DNA from: Chryseolinea serpens
GTDB taxonomy: Bacteria > Bacteroidota > Bacteroidia > Cytophagales > Cyclobacteriaceae
Direction: 5' to 3'
Assembly: GCF_900129725.1 (NCBI RefSeq)
Contig: NZ_FQWQ01000004.1
Span: 737,026-801,025, forward strand
Length of the DNA: 64,000 nt
How positions within the stretch are numbered: position 1 is the stretch's first letter; each line of letters begins with the position of its first letter. Positions 45,412-55,068 of the stretch are shown piece after piece. Both the position numbers and the translations under genes were made by a program. The notes under the pieces were generated by a model. That model worked only from the letters and a program-made list of their open reading frames with translations. It was not told the origin of the DNA and did no database searches.

Positions 45412-46011
45412 GTGAAGAAAATTAAACTGGAAATACTCGGACTATCATCAAGTCAATCACAGACTGGTTCGTTTGCCTTGGTGTTGGGTGAAACCGAAGG
45501 CAGCCGCCGGCTTCCCATCATCATCGGGATGTTCGAAGCCCAGGCCATAGCCATCGAAATCGAAAAGATCATCCCGAACCGGCCCATGACCCACGACCTG
45601 TTCAAAGCCTTTGCCAACAACTTTCATTTCACGGTAGACGAGATCATCATCTCCGATCTGAAAGAAGGCGTGTTCTTTGCCAAGATCGTGTGTTCCGACG
45701 GCCTCAAGAAAAGCGAAGTGGACGCCCGCCCCTCGGATGCCATCGCCATCGGCCTCCGCTTCGATTCGCCCATCTACACCTACGAAAACATCCTGGCCGA
45801 AGCCGGCATCGTGCTCACCGACGAGGTGGAAGAAGACAAGCCCGAGCCCAAAACAGAACCCAAAGCCAAGGTGAAGAAAGAAACCGGCCGCAAAGACGAC
45901 TTCAAAAACTACTCCATCGAAAAGCTGAACGAACTCCTCAAAGACGCCATCGACAAAGAGGACTACGAACGCGCCGCCAAGATCCGCGACGAGTTGAGCA
46001 AACGGAACTAA
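45412..46011 (+). CDS. Bifunctional nuclease family protein with UVR motif
   Basis: 199 aa. DUF151 (bifunctional nuclease, BFN) domain at 1-about 137 (LPIIIGMFEAQAIAIEIEK, SEVDARPSDAIAIGLR), an acidic linker, and a UvrB/UvrC helical motif at about 163-199 (KLNELLKDAIDKEDYERAAKIRDELSK). BFN proteins of plants are reported to have RNase/DNase activity; the bacterial role is uncertain. GTG start, immediately after the etfA stop, so it is part of the etf operon. Confidence 0.9.
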   Translation: MKKIKLEILGLSSSQSQTGSFALVLGETEGSRRLPIIIGMFEAQAIAIEIEKIIPNRPMTHDLFKAFANNFHFTVDEIIISDLKEGVFFAKIVCSDGLKKSEVDARPSDAIAIGLRFDSPIYTYENILAEAGIVLTDEVEEDKPEPKTEPKAKVKKETGRKDDFKNYSIEKLNELLKDAIDKEDYERAAKIRDELSKRN

Positions 46012-46151
46012 GAAAAAGAAATAACATAAAGCATGAAGATCTGACCCTTCGTGCTTTTTGTGTGTATATGAATTACTAAATCTAAAACCAATTTGAAGAC
46101 AATGCCAGGGCCGCCAAGGCGGCAACCAGCGTTGTGCTTTCGCTCTTCGTT

Positions 46152-47459
46152 ATGGATTATTTACGCGCGCTGGGTGGCCTGGTATTTATTGTGGGTGTGG
46201 CCTACCTCTTCTCTACGAACCGCAAAGCAGTAGACTGGCGTCTGGTAGCCGCCGGCATCGCCCTACAGGTGGTTTTTGGTTTACTCATTGCCAAAGTGGG
46301 TGCCGTGCAGTCGGGGTTCGAATACGTCAGCGAAAAATTTATCGTGTTCCTCAGCTTTGCCCAGAAAGGGGCTGCGTTCCTGTATGGTGATCTATCAAAA
46401 AACTCAGATGCCGTGCAAGGCGTTCGTCACAACCTCGGATTCCTTTTCGCTTTTCAAACCTTGCCCACCATCATCTTTTTCTCGGCGGTAACGGCCGGCT
46501 TATACCATTTGGGCGTGCTGCAAAAGATCGTATACGTATTTGCCTGGGTGATGACGCGCACCATGCGCATGTCGGGCGCAGAGAGCCTCTCCGTTGCCGG
46601 CGATGTGTTCATGGGACAAACCGAAGCGCCCCTGCTGGTGAGACCGTTCATTCCGGGGATGACACAATCGGAACTGCACTGTCTTATGGTCGGCGGGATG
46701 GCTACGATTGCCGGGAGTGTGTTTGGTGCCTACGTTTCATTTCTCGGAGGAAGTGACCCGGCCGAGCAAACAAAGTTTGCCACCTACCTGCTCACCGCCT
46801 CCATCATGAGCGCCCCGGCATCGGTGGTCATGGCGAAGCTCTTCCTGCCCGAGACCGAACCCATCGACAAGGAATTGAAATTGACCAGAGACCACGTGGG
46901 CGTGAACCTGATCGACTCCATCGCCATCGGCGCATCCGACGGGTTGAAGCTGGCCCTGAACGTGGGCGCCATGCTGCTCGCCTTCATCGCTGTGATCTAT
47001 GCCCTAAACTGGATCCTGGTGGGATTGATCGGCCATTATACAGGCCTGAATGAATTTGTGGTGAACAGCACCAACGGTACCTTCGATGGCTTTTCACTGC
47101 AATACATCCTGGGTCAGGTCTTCCGCATATTCGCCTTCTGTATTGGCGTCGAGTGGCACGACACCCTGGCGGTGGGAAGCTTGCTGGGGCAAAAGATGGT
47201 GATCAACGAATTTGTGGCCTACTCGGATTTGGGCGTCATGAAAACGGCAGGGGTGTTGAGCGACAAGTCGATACTGATATCAACCTATGCGCTGTGTGGG
47301 TTCGCGAACTTCAGCTCCATTGCCATCCAGATCGGGGGAACAGGAGGGATGGCGCCGTCACGCCAGGCCGACATCTCCCGGTTGGGCTTTCGCGCCATGA
47401 TCGCCGCCACCCTGGCCACCATGATGACGGCCACCATCGCAGGCGCTTTATTCAGTTGA
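46152..47459 (+). CDS. Concentrative nucleoside transporter (NupC/CNT family)
   Basis: 435 aa from ATG 46152 (MDYLRALGG); an upstream TTG at 46134 is less likely. About 10 membrane helices. CNT hallmarks: GQTEAPLLVRPF, TVGGMATIAGSVFGAYVSFLG in pieces, EWHDTLAVGSLLGQKMVINEFVAY, and CGFANFSSIAIQIGGTGGMAP. Na+- or H+-coupled uptake of nucleosides. The 5' gap contains no promoter box I can name. Confidence 0.93.
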   Translation: MDYLRALGGLVFIVGVAYLFSTNRKAVDWRLVAAGIALQVVFGLLIAKVGAVQSGFEYVSEKFIVFLSFAQKGAAFLYGDLSKNSDAVQGVRHNLGFLFAFQTLPTIIFFSAVTAGLYHLGVLQKIVYVFAWVMTRTMRMSGAESLSVAGDVFMGQTEAPLLVRPFIPGMTQSELHCLMVGGMATIAGSVFGAYVSFLGGSDPAEQTKFATYLLTASIMSAPASVVMAKLFLPETEPIDKELKLTRDHVGVNLIDSIAIGASDGLKLALNVGAMLLAFIAVIYALNWILVGLIGHYTGLNEFVVNSTNGTFDGFSLQYILGQVFRIFAFCIGVEWHDTLAVGSLLGQKMVINEFVAYSDLGVMKTAGVLSDKSILISTYALCGFANFSSIAIQIGGTGGMAPSRQADISRLGFRAMIAATLATMMTATIAGALFS

Positions 47460-47562
47460 CCGGTTTCGCCGGACGCTGCGTCCAGGCTGACCGGTATTTT
47501 CAGGAACGCATCGTTCAATCGCTTTTTATGGAACCCAGGAACAACCGCCTTACGTTTGGAGT

Positions 47563-48249
47563 ATGCTAACCCGTGAAGAGAAACTGGTGTCGGCCCACCT
47601 GGCCCAATTCATTTCCGACCACAAGCTGCAGGGCGTGGAAAAGGTGTTGGACCAGCGCACGCGCCATGTCACCGTGATCCTGGAGGATATCTTTCAATCG
47701 CAAAATGCCAGCGCAGTTGTACGCACCTGTGAGTGCATGGGCTTGCAAGAAATCCACATTGTAGAGAACATCAGCAAATACAGCGTCAATCCAAAAGTGC
47801 TGAAGGGCTCGCACAAATGGCTGGACATCATTCACCATACCTCCAAAAACACAGACAACACCGTGGCCTGTGTTCAGAAATTGAAAAGTGAAGGCTACAA
47901 AGTGATGGCCGCCGATCCCGACGAAGACGGCCTGTCCATCCACGACGTGGACGCCACGCAACACAAGGTGGCGCTCTTGTTCGGCAACGAACTGCGCGGC
48001 GTGTCAAAACAGGCACTGGCCTTGTGCGATGCCAAGGTGCGCATACCGATGTATGGCTTCACGGAAAGCTTTAACATCTCGGTGAGCGTTGCCATTTGTC
48101 TGAATTCAATCGTTAGCAAGCTGCACCAGTCGGGCAACACGTTTGGCCTCAGCGACGAAGAGAAGGATTTTATCCGATTGCAGTGGTACCGGAAAATTGT
48201 ACGGAAGTCGGACCTGATCGAACAGGAGTTTCTCCGCGCAATTGAGTAG
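47563..48249 (+). CDS. trmH: tRNA (guanosine-2'-O-)-methyltransferase, SpoU/TrmH family
   Basis: 228 aa. SPOUT motifs: 1, NASAVVRTCECMG; 2, VALLFGNELRGVS; 3, IPMYGFTESFNISVSVAICL. The N-terminal helices and C-terminal basic helix (FIRLQWYRKIVRKSD) are typical of TrmH, which 2'-O-methylates G18 in the D-loop of tRNAs. Trefoil-knot SAM-dependent enzyme, cytosolic. It is closely followed by the SanA-like gene. Confidence 0.92.
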   Translation: MLTREEKLVSAHLAQFISDHKLQGVEKVLDQRTRHVTVILEDIFQSQNASAVVRTCECMGLQEIHIVENISKYSVNPKVLKGSHKWLDIIHHTSKNTDNTVACVQKLKSEGYKVMAADPDEDGLSIHDVDATQHKVALLFGNELRGVSKQALALCDAKVRIPMYGFTESFNISVSVAICLNSIVSKLHQSGNTFGLSDEEKDFIRLQWYRKIVRKSDLIEQEFLRAIE

Positions 48250-48275
48250 CTTTGTTGGCAACGGGTCCATTTGCT

Positions 48276-48929
48276 ATGCGCAGGCTGAAGAAAATTTTGT
48301 TGGTAGTCATTGGGGTATGCCTGCTGTTCGTTATCGGCACCAACGTCTGGGTGGTGAGCAGCACGACATCCAAAGTTTTCAGCGACCTCACCCGCCTTCC
48401 CGACCATCGCGTGGCGTTAGTGTTGGGCACCAGCCACAAGACCGTGGGAGGCGGCTCCAATCCCTTTTTTCAAAAACGCATGGAAAAAGCCGCGGAGCTA
48501 TACCGCATGGGAAAGATCGACCATTTCATCCTCAGTGGCGATAATCGCTCGCGCTATTACAACGAACCCATGGCCATGCAAAAAGCCCTTGTCAAAATGG
48601 GGGTGCCCGAATACGCCATCACCCTCGACTATGCCGGCCTCCGCACGCTGGATTCGGTGGTGCGCTGCCAAAAAATATTCGGTCAGAACAAGATTATTAT
48701 CATCACGCAACCTTTTCACAGTTATCGGGCTCTATTCATCAGCCGATACTATAACATTGACGCTGTGGCCATGGTGGCCGACGAACCTGACTTTGACTCC
48801 TCCATGAAAGTGCGGCTTCGCGAATACCTGGCCCGGCCAAAAGCTGTTTTGGACCTGTATGTACTCAAAACAGCACCCCGCTTTTTAGGGGAGAAAGAGC
48901 AGATTAAAGTCAGTACCGTGCGGCAGTAG
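48276..48929 (+). CDS. SanA/YdcF-family (DUF218) inner-membrane protein
   Basis: 217 aa from ATG 48276. A single N-terminal membrane helix (about 6-24) and a DUF218 domain: VALVLGTSH at the start of the fold, HFILSGDN, KKALVKMGVPEYAITLDY in pieces, and IIITQPFHSYRALFI. E. coli SanA is needed for envelope permeability barrier and vancomycin exclusion at high temperature. It starts 26 bases after trmH, so the two are probably co-transcribed. Confidence 0.87.
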   Translation: MRRLKKILLVVIGVCLLFVIGTNVWVVSSTTSKVFSDLTRLPDHRVALVLGTSHKTVGGGSNPFFQKRMEKAAELYRMGKIDHFILSGDNRSRYYNEPMAMQKALVKMGVPEYAITLDYAGLRTLDSVVRCQKIFGQNKIIIITQPFHSYRALFISRYYNIDAVAMVADEPDFDSSMKVRLREYLARPKAVLDLYVLKTAPRFLGEKEQIKVSTVRQ

Positions 48930-48963
48930 AACAGGATAGGCCTAAACATGGTTAATCCTTAGA

Positions 48964-51528
48964 TTGAAAATCATAAATCCCCCCAGCGTGCGAAGAGACG
49001 TTGCTAACGTATTCTCAGGTCCCTTTATTCTCTTTACCGTACTGATGTTCGGGTTGCCCTGGCTATCGCAAGCACAGGAAACCACCATCAGCGGCAAAGT
49101 GACCGATGCCAACTCCGGCGATCCCATACCTTTTGCCAACCTGATCTTCCCCGGAACAGCCACCGGCGCCACCACCGACTTCGATGGCAACTACGAGATC
49201 CGCACCACGCATCCGGGCGACACGCTGGTTGTGTCCTACATTGGCTACACGCCGCGGAAAAAAGCGGTCGTGAAAGGCAAGAAGCAGGTCATCAATTTTC
49301 AGATCGTGGAAAATACGCAGAGCCTCCAGGAAGTGGTGGTACTCTCGGGCGAAAATCCAGCATATGCCATCCTGCGGAATGTGGTGAAGAACAAAAACAA
49401 GAACGACAAACGCAAAATGGTGGCCTATGAATACGACACCTACACCAAGATCGAAATTGACGTCGACAACATCACCGAATCATTCCGGAAACGAAAAGTG
49501 ATCCAGAAGATCACCCAGGTGCTCGACAGCATCGACCGCATGGCTGGCGAGGATGGCAAACCCATACTGCCCATCCTCATCACCGAAAGCGTCTCCAAAG
49601 TCTACTACCGCGACAATCCCTCGCTCCGCTATGAAAACATTTTGCGTTCGAAAGTACACGGTGTGGGCATAGAGGATGGAACCACGGTGACGCAGTTGAT
49701 CGGCTCTTCGTTCCAGGAATATAATTTTTATCAAAACTGGGTCAACATCGTCACCAAAGATTTTGTCTCACCCATTGCCGACGGCTGGCGGTTGTATTAT
49801 GACTATGACCTGGTAGACAGTTTGTACATCGGCGACCAATTTTGTTATCGCCTCGATTTCACGCCGCGAAGCCCGCAAGACCTCGCGTTCACGGGTTCCA
49901 TCTGGATCACCAAAGAAGGCTACGCCCTGAAACAGATCGACGCCGCCGTGGGGCGACAAGCCAACCTTAATTTCATAGAGAAAATAAAAATCCAGCAAGA
50001 ACTCGAACCCGCCGAAGGGGGTGCCTGGTTGCCGGTAAAGAACCGGGTACTCATCGACGTGAGCGAGGTGACCAGCTTCAGCACCGGCTTGCTGGCAAAG
50101 TTCTACACCAGCAACAAGAACTTTGTTGTCAACAAACCCCATGACGTAAATTTCTACCAGTTACCCATCACCATGGCCGAAGACGCGCGCATGAATGAAC
50201 AGGAGGTCTACTGGGATTCTCTCCGGCACGAACCGCTCACGCCCACGGAGAAGAACGTTTACAAGATGATCGATACGCTGCAGACCATTCCCATGGTGCG
50301 CACGTACATCGACCTGTTCAAGATCGCCGTCAATGGCTATTACAAAGTAGGGAAGATCGACGTTGGCCCTTATATATCGCTCTTGGCCATAAACAACATC
50401 GAAGGGGTGCGCATCCAACCCGGCTTTCGCACCAACATCAACTTCAGCAACAAGTGGGTGCTCGGGGGACAACTGGGCTATGGGTTTCGCGACCAACGGA
50501 TCAAGTACACGGCGCAGGTCCAGAACATTCTGTCGCGACAGCATTGGACCACATTAACCGTCCGGGCCCGCAGCGACCTGGGGCGTGTAGGCATCGATGG
50601 CGAAACGGCCGGCGACAACTTCTTGTTGCTGGCCTCCCAACGGTTTGGCTATTTCCGGCGCGGCTACTACACACAGGAGGGACGGATAGATTTTCGTCGT
50701 GAAGTGTTCAAGGGATTCTCCCAGCGTGTAGGCTTCCGGTACTTTACCTTTCGGCCTACCTATGCCTTTGCATATTATGACAATCCGGAAGACCTGTCGG
50801 CCTCTACCGTGAGCCAGAACTTTGAATCGGCCGAAATGATCCTCGAGGCGCGCTACGCCCGGGATGAAGTCTTCCTTCAATCCGACAACGACCGCATCAG
50901 CCTGGGGACCACGCGGTGGCCCATCATCACGGTGCGCTACACAAGGGGATTCAAAGGCCTTCTGAATAGCGATTTTGATTATGATAAATTGCGTCTCAGC
51001 CTCTTCAAACGCATTCGCCTTGGCCCGCTGGGCACAGCCTATGTGGACCTGATGGGAGAATACATCTTCACCGACATACCGTACCCGCTACTGGGTCTGC
51101 ACCTGGGAAACCAAACCGTGCTCTACAACAGCGTGACCTACAACCTCATGAACTATGGCGAATTCGTGAGCGACCGCTACGCGACGCTGCAATACCGGCA
51201 CTATTTCGAAGGGTTATTGTTAAATCGCATTCCCTTGCTCCGGAAATTGAAATGGCGCCTGCTGGGCACCGCTAATGTGATTTATGGCGGGATGACTCCG
51301 GGAAACCGCGCGCTCATAGCACCCTATACGCCATCGGGCGAACCCACATTGCCCGTCGGTTATTTCAACAAGGGACCGTATGTGGAATTGGGCTATGGTG
51401 TGGAAAACATCTTCCGGTTTTTGCGCATCGACTTCATCCACCGGCTCAACTACCTGGATCACCAGCAACAACCCAATGTTCCCGTGCGGAAATTCGGGGT
51501 GTTCATTAGTTTTCAATTCCAGTTGTGA
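48964..51528 (+). CDS. DUF5686 outer-membrane protein with carboxypeptidase-like N-domain
   Basis: 854 aa. Hydrophobic leader (about 18-38, ending LSQAQ). A carboxypeptidase-regulatory-like (CarbopepD) domain at about 40-115 (ISGKVTDANSGDPIPFANLIF, GATTDFDGNYEI, ...VVSYIGY), then the DUF5686 region which ends in beta strands and a C-terminal Phe-Gln-Leu. This architecture resembles TonB-dependent-receptor-like barrels without a TonB box and is common in Bacteroidota; role unknown. TTG start at 48964 is the only upstream candidate. Confidence 0.85.
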   Translation: MKIINPPSVRRDVANVFSGPFILFTVLMFGLPWLSQAQETTISGKVTDANSGDPIPFANLIFPGTATGATTDFDGNYEIRTTHPGDTLVVSYIGYTPRKKAVVKGKKQVINFQIVENTQSLQEVVVLSGENPAYAILRNVVKNKNKNDKRKMVAYEYDTYTKIEIDVDNITESFRKRKVIQKITQVLDSIDRMAGEDGKPILPILITESVSKVYYRDNPSLRYENILRSKVHGVGIEDGTTVTQLIGSSFQEYNFYQNWVNIVTKDFVSPIADGWRLYYDYDLVDSLYIGDQFCYRLDFTPRSPQDLAFTGSIWITKEGYALKQIDAAVGRQANLNFIEKIKIQQELEPAEGGAWLPVKNRVLIDVSEVTSFSTGLLAKFYTSNKNFVVNKPHDVNFYQLPITMAEDARMNEQEVYWDSLRHEPLTPTEKNVYKMIDTLQTIPMVRTYIDLFKIAVNGYYKVGKIDVGPYISLLAINNIEGVRIQPGFRTNINFSNKWVLGGQLGYGFRDQRIKYTAQVQNILSRQHWTTLTVRARSDLGRVGIDGETAGDNFLLLASQRFGYFRRGYYTQEGRIDFRREVFKGFSQRVGFRYFTFRPTYAFAYYDNPEDLSASTVSQNFESAEMILEARYARDEVFLQSDNDRISLGTTRWPIITVRYTRGFKGLLNSDFDYDKLRLSLFKRIRLGPLGTAYVDLMGEYIFTDIPYPLLGLHLGNQTVLYNSVTYNLMNYGEFVSDRYATLQYRHYFEGLLLNRIPLLRKLKWRLLGTANVIYGGMTPGNRALIAPYTPSGEPTLPVGYFNKGPYVELGYGVENIFRFLRIDFIHRLNYLDHQQQPNVPVRKFGVFISFQFQL

Positions 51529-51663
51529 CCGGATTTCATAGACAAAAAAGGTCCGGCCGCCTGCGCGGAAATAAAATCTCGCTTTCCTCAAAAACCTGCG
51601 CAATCCCGCTTTTAATGTTGCATATTTGCAACCTGAATTAATTTTGTAGTTTAGTTCACGTCC

Positions 51664-53598
51664 ATGAATGTAAAAATATCACTTCCCGACGGAAGCGTCC
51701 GCGAATATCCCCAGGGCGTTAAGGGTTCCGAAATTGCGTCCAGCATCAGCGAAGGACTGGCGCGTGTCTCATTAGCCATCGAAGTAAACGGAGAGGTATG
51801 GGATCTGTCCCGCCCGATCACCACGGATGCCTCCATCAAAATACTGACCTGGAACGACAAAAGTGGCAAGACCACCTTCTGGCACTCGTCGGCTCACTTG
51901 CTGGCCGAGGCCCTGGAAGCGCTGTATCCCGGTGTGAAATTCGGTACTGGCCCCGCCATCGAGAACGGCTTTTATTATGACGTCGACCTGAATGGCAAAC
52001 CTTTCGGCGACGATGATCTGGCCGCCGTAGAGGCCAAAATGAAAGAGCTGGCCAAACACGACAGCCAATACGTTCGCAAGGATGTGTCGAAGGCTGACGC
52101 GCTCAAATATTTCACCGAGAAAGGCGATCCCTACAAAATCGAGATCATCAACGGTCTGGAGGATGGCAAGATCACCTTCTATCAGCAAGGCGGGTTCACC
52201 GATCTCTGCATCGGTCCACATATTCCTAACACGGGCTTCATCAAAGCCGTGAAGCTGCTTAACGTGGCAGGAGCCTACTGGCGCAACAACGAAAACAACA
52301 AGATGCTTACCCGCATCTATGGCATTACATTCCCCAAGGCTAAAGAGCTCGAGGAATACCTGCACCTGATCGAGGAAGCCAAGAAACGAGACCACCGCAA
52401 GTTGGGCAAGGAATTGGAACTGTTTGCCTTCTCCGAAAGGGTAGGGATGGGCCTGCCGTTGTGGCTGCCCAAAGGAACCATCCTGCGCGAGCGCCTGGAG
52501 CAATTCATGCGCAAAGCCCAGATCAAGGCCGGCTACGACCCCGTGGTTACGCCGCATATCGGAAGCAAGGCCCTGTATGTCACTTCCGGTCACTACGAGA
52601 AATACGGCAAAGACTCTTTCCAACCCATCCACACACCGGACGAAGGGGAGGAGTTCCTGCTGAAACCGATGAACTGTCCGCACCACTGCGAGATCTATAG
52701 AACCAAGCCGCGCTCCTACCGCGACCTGCCGGTCCGCCTGGCGGAGTTTGGCACCGTGTATCGCTACGAACAAAGTGGCGAGTTGCACGGCCTCACCCGC
52801 GTTCGGGGCTTCACCCAGGACGATGCGCACATTTTCTGCCGTCCCGACCAGGTGAAGGAAGAGTTCGTGAAGGTGATCGACCTGGTGTTGCACGTTTTCA
52901 AATCGTTGGGATTTGAGAATTATACCGCCCAGGTGTCGTTGCGCGATCCCGAAAACAAGGCCAAATACATTGGCGAAGACAGTGCCTGGGAAAAGGCAGA
53001 AGCAGCCATCCAGGAGGCTGCCGACGAAAGAGGACTGTCCACGGTTGCCGTAAAGGGCGAAGCTGCGTTCTACGGTCCTAAGCTCGATTTTATGGTAAAA
53101 GACGCCTTGGGGCGTCAGTGGCAGTTGGGAACCATCCAGGTCGACTACAATTTGCCAATTCGTTTCGAACTGGAATATGTGGGCTCGGACAACCAGAAAC
53201 ACACCCCGGTCATGATCCACCGCGCCCCGTTTGGGTCGCTGGAGCGGTTTGTGGCCGTGTTGATCGAGCACTGTGCGGGTAATTTTCCCCTGTGGCTGGC
53301 TCCCGACCAGATCGCCGTACTGCCCATTTCCGAGCGCTTCAACGACTACGCCAAGTTGGTCTACGAGAAGCTTAAAGAGCAGGATATCAGGGGATTACTG
53401 GACGATCGAGACGAAAAGATCGGCCGCAAGATCCGCGATGCGGAGACCAAGAAAATACCGTTCATGCTCATCGTAGGCGAGAAAGAAGCCGGCGATCAGA
53501 TGGTGGCGGTGCGTAAACATGGCCAGGGCGACCAAGGTAGCGTCCCACTGGAAGAATTCGTAAATCGCTTCAGAATTGAATGTTCTGCTCCGGTTTAA
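51664..53598 (+). CDS. thrS: Threonyl-tRNA synthetase
   Basis: 644 aa, class II. N-terminal TGS domain (residues 1-62), editing domain with HxxxH (His74, His78 in HSSAHLL) and C-H-H catalytic zinc region ([10 protein letters not shown]). Class II motifs 2 and 3 follow ([15 protein letters not shown] and the [13 protein letters not shown] segment) and the anticodon-binding C-terminus. Charges tRNA-Thr. It is the first gene of the thrS-infC-rpmI-rplT block. Confidence 0.98.
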   Translation: MNVKISLPDGSVREYPQGVKGSEIASSISEGLARVSLAIEVNGEVWDLSRPITTDASIKILTWNDKSGKTTFWHSSAHLLAEALEALYPGVKFGTGPAIENGFYYDVDLNGKPFGDDDLAAVEAKMKELAKHDSQYVRKDVSKADALKYFTEKGDPYKIEIINGLEDGKITFYQQGGFTDLCIGPHIPNTGFIKAVKLLNVAGAYWRNNENNKMLTRIYGITFPKAKELEEYLHLIEEAKKRDHRKLGKELELFAFSERVGMGLPLWLPKGTILRERLEQFMRKAQIKAGYDPVVTPHIGSKALYVTSGHYEKYGKDSFQPIHTPDEGEEFLLKPMNCPHHCEIYRTKPRSYRDLPVRLAEFGTVYRYEQSGELHGLTRVRGFTQDDAHIFCRPDQVKEEFVKVIDLVLHVFKSLGFENYTAQVSLRDPENKAKYIGEDSAWEKAEAAIQEAADERGLSTVAVKGEAAFYGPKLDFMVKDALGRQWQLGTIQVDYNLPIRFELEYVGSDNQKHTPVMIHRAPFGSLERFVAVLIEHCAGNFPLWLAPDQIAVLPISERFNDYAKLVYEKLKEQDIRGLLDDRDEKIGRKIRDAETKKIPFMLIVGEKEAGDQMVAVRKHGQGDQGSVPLEEFVNRFRIECSAPV

Positions 53599-53665
53599 TA
53601 TTGTGAAAAGCAAAAATTATAACGATATTTGCACCCTGTTTTTTGAAACTTAAATTTTTAATAGT

Positions 53666-54244
53666 ATCGCAATCTTTAATAACAACAGACCCGGTTTTAA
53701 CAAACCGTTCAGAAGAGGGCCCCAGCGACCGGAAGAGCCTTATCGGATCAACGAAAGGATAACCGCACAGCGCGTGAGGGTGGTAGGAGAGGATATCAAA
53801 GTTGACGTTTATCCAATCCAGCAGGCCATTAAATTGGCACAGGACCAGGGATTGGACCTTGTGGAGATCTCTCCCAATGCAGATCCCCCGGTATGTAAGA
53901 TCGTAGACTATTCGAAGTTTAAGTACGAGCAGAAAAAGAAACAGAAGGAGATCAAGGCGAAAGCCCTGAAGGTGGTGTTGAAGGAAATCCGCTTTGGCCC
54001 GAACACGGACGAGCACGATTTTAACTTCAAGCTCAAACACGCCGAGAACTTCCTCAAGGAAGGCGCCAAGGTGAAAGCCACGGTATTCTTCCCCGGCCGT
54101 TCGATCGTGTACAAGGAAAGAGGCGAGATCCTCTTGCTGAAGTTCGCGCAAGGGCTGGAGGAGTTCGGCAAGGTGGAGCAACTGCCCAAGCTGGAAGGCA
54201 AGCGGATGGGGATGATCATCATGCCCAAGGCCGGTAAAAAGTAG
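53666..54244 (+). CDS. infC: Translation initiation factor IF-3
   Basis: About 192 aa. The frame contains no ATG, GTG or TTG between the upstream stop (53651) and the GTG at 53774, yet conserved IF-3 residues ([10 protein letters not shown]) are encoded at about 53738-53770. Translation must therefore begin at a rare codon; ATC at 53666 (giving [11 protein letters not shown]) is the best candidate, with ATT 53654 or ATC 53672 possible. Rare starts on infC (AUU in E. coli) let IF-3 repress its own synthesis. Domains: N-terminal ([12 protein letters not shown]) and C-terminal ([20 protein letters not shown]). Confidence 0.9.
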   Translation: MAIFNNNRPGFNKPFRRGPQRPEEPYRINERITAQRVRVVGEDIKVDVYPIQQAIKLAQDQGLDLVEISPNADPPVCKIVDYSKFKYEQKKKQKEIKAKALKVVLKEIRFGPNTDEHDFNFKLKHAENFLKEGAKVKATVFFPGRSIVYKERGEILLLKFAQGLEEFGKVEQLPKLEGKRMGMIIMPKAGKK

Positions 54245-54266
54245 TGTTTTCTAATTTTTATATATA

Positions 54267-54461
54267 ATGCCTAAGTTAAAAACAAAATCAGGCGCCAAGA
54301 AACGGTTTAAAGTTACTGGCACTGGTAAAATTAAGCGTAAGCACGCTTTCAAAAATCATATTCTGACCAAGAAGGAGACCAAGCAGAAGCGCAGACTTTC
54401 TGCCAAGGGCCTCGTTTCCAAAGCAGATATGAACAATGTGAAAGCCATGCTCGTGCTTTAG
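54267..54461 (+). CDS. rpmI: 50S ribosomal protein L35
   Basis: 64 aa, full length and Lys/Arg-rich: [22 protein letters not shown] at the start, split by usual residues, and the helical [11 protein letters not shown] end. It lies 22 bases after infC, in the classic infC-rpmI-rplT operon. Confidence 0.97.
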   Translation: MPKLKTKSGAKKRFKVTGTGKIKRKHAFKNHILTKKETKQKRRLSAKGLVSKADMNNVKAMLVL

Positions 54462-54543
54462 TGGTTAAATGTTAAACCCGATTGCTGGCGCCTAAGAGTC
54501 CTGAACAAATGAAGGAACGCCATCCGTCAAAAAATGCAATGAA

Positions 54544-54888
54544 ATGCCAAGATCAGTCAACAATGTAGCTTCACGAGCAAAACGCAAACGCATCCTGAAG
54601 CTGGCCAAAGGTTTCTTCGGCCGTAAGAAAAATGTATGGACAGTCGCCAAAAACGCTGTCGAAAAAGGTTTAGTCTACGCGTATCGCGATAGAAAACAAA
54701 AGAAAAGAGAGTTCCGCGGCATCTGGATCGCCCGTATCAACGCCGGCGCCCGTGTTCACGGATTGTCTTACTCTGCACTGATGGGCAAGCTCAACAAGGC
54801 AGGTATCGGTCTCAACCGCAAAGTCATTGCCGACCTGGCAATGAACCATCCAGCAGCTTTCGAAGCACTGGTAAATAAGGTAAAGTAA
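54544..54888 (+). CDS. rplT: 50S ribosomal protein L20
   Basis: 114 aa, standard length. Conserved [17 protein letters not shown] start, [24 protein letters not shown] and the [15 protein letters not shown] core. In E. coli L20 represses its operon by binding an upstream mRNA fold; the 82-base gap before this gene shows no clear fold of that kind. Confidence 0.97.
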   Translation: MPRSVNNVASRAKRKRILKLAKGFFGRKKNVWTVAKNAVEKGLVYAYRDRKQKKREFRGIWIARINAGARVHGLSYSALMGKLNKAGIGLNRKVIADLAMNHPAAFEALVNKVK

Positions 54889-54913
54889 TTTAAAAACCTT
54901 ACGGATAGGTAGT

Positions 54914-54934
54914 AAAGGGGCTTCGGGCCCCTTT
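54914..54934 (+). terminator. Terminator of the infC-rpmI-rplT operon
   Basis: AAAGGGGC / GCCCCTTT stem with a 5-base TTCGG loop and a T-rich tail, 25 bases after rplT. Confidence 0.86.
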
Positions 54935-55068
54935 TCTTTTTAACTAATTTCGCCTAAATTCGGCCTTAGCATAGTTCAGCTTAGAGACAGGAGCTATTTT
55001 TTTAAACTTAAACCTGAAGTGCGCAGTATAACTTTTCCATCTCGGTTATCTATTCTGGCTTCTACGGT

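Noticed and set aside
54462..54543. L20-binding autoregulatory leader before rplT
   Set aside because: No convincing pseudoknot or hairpin could be drawn in this 82-base gap by eye.
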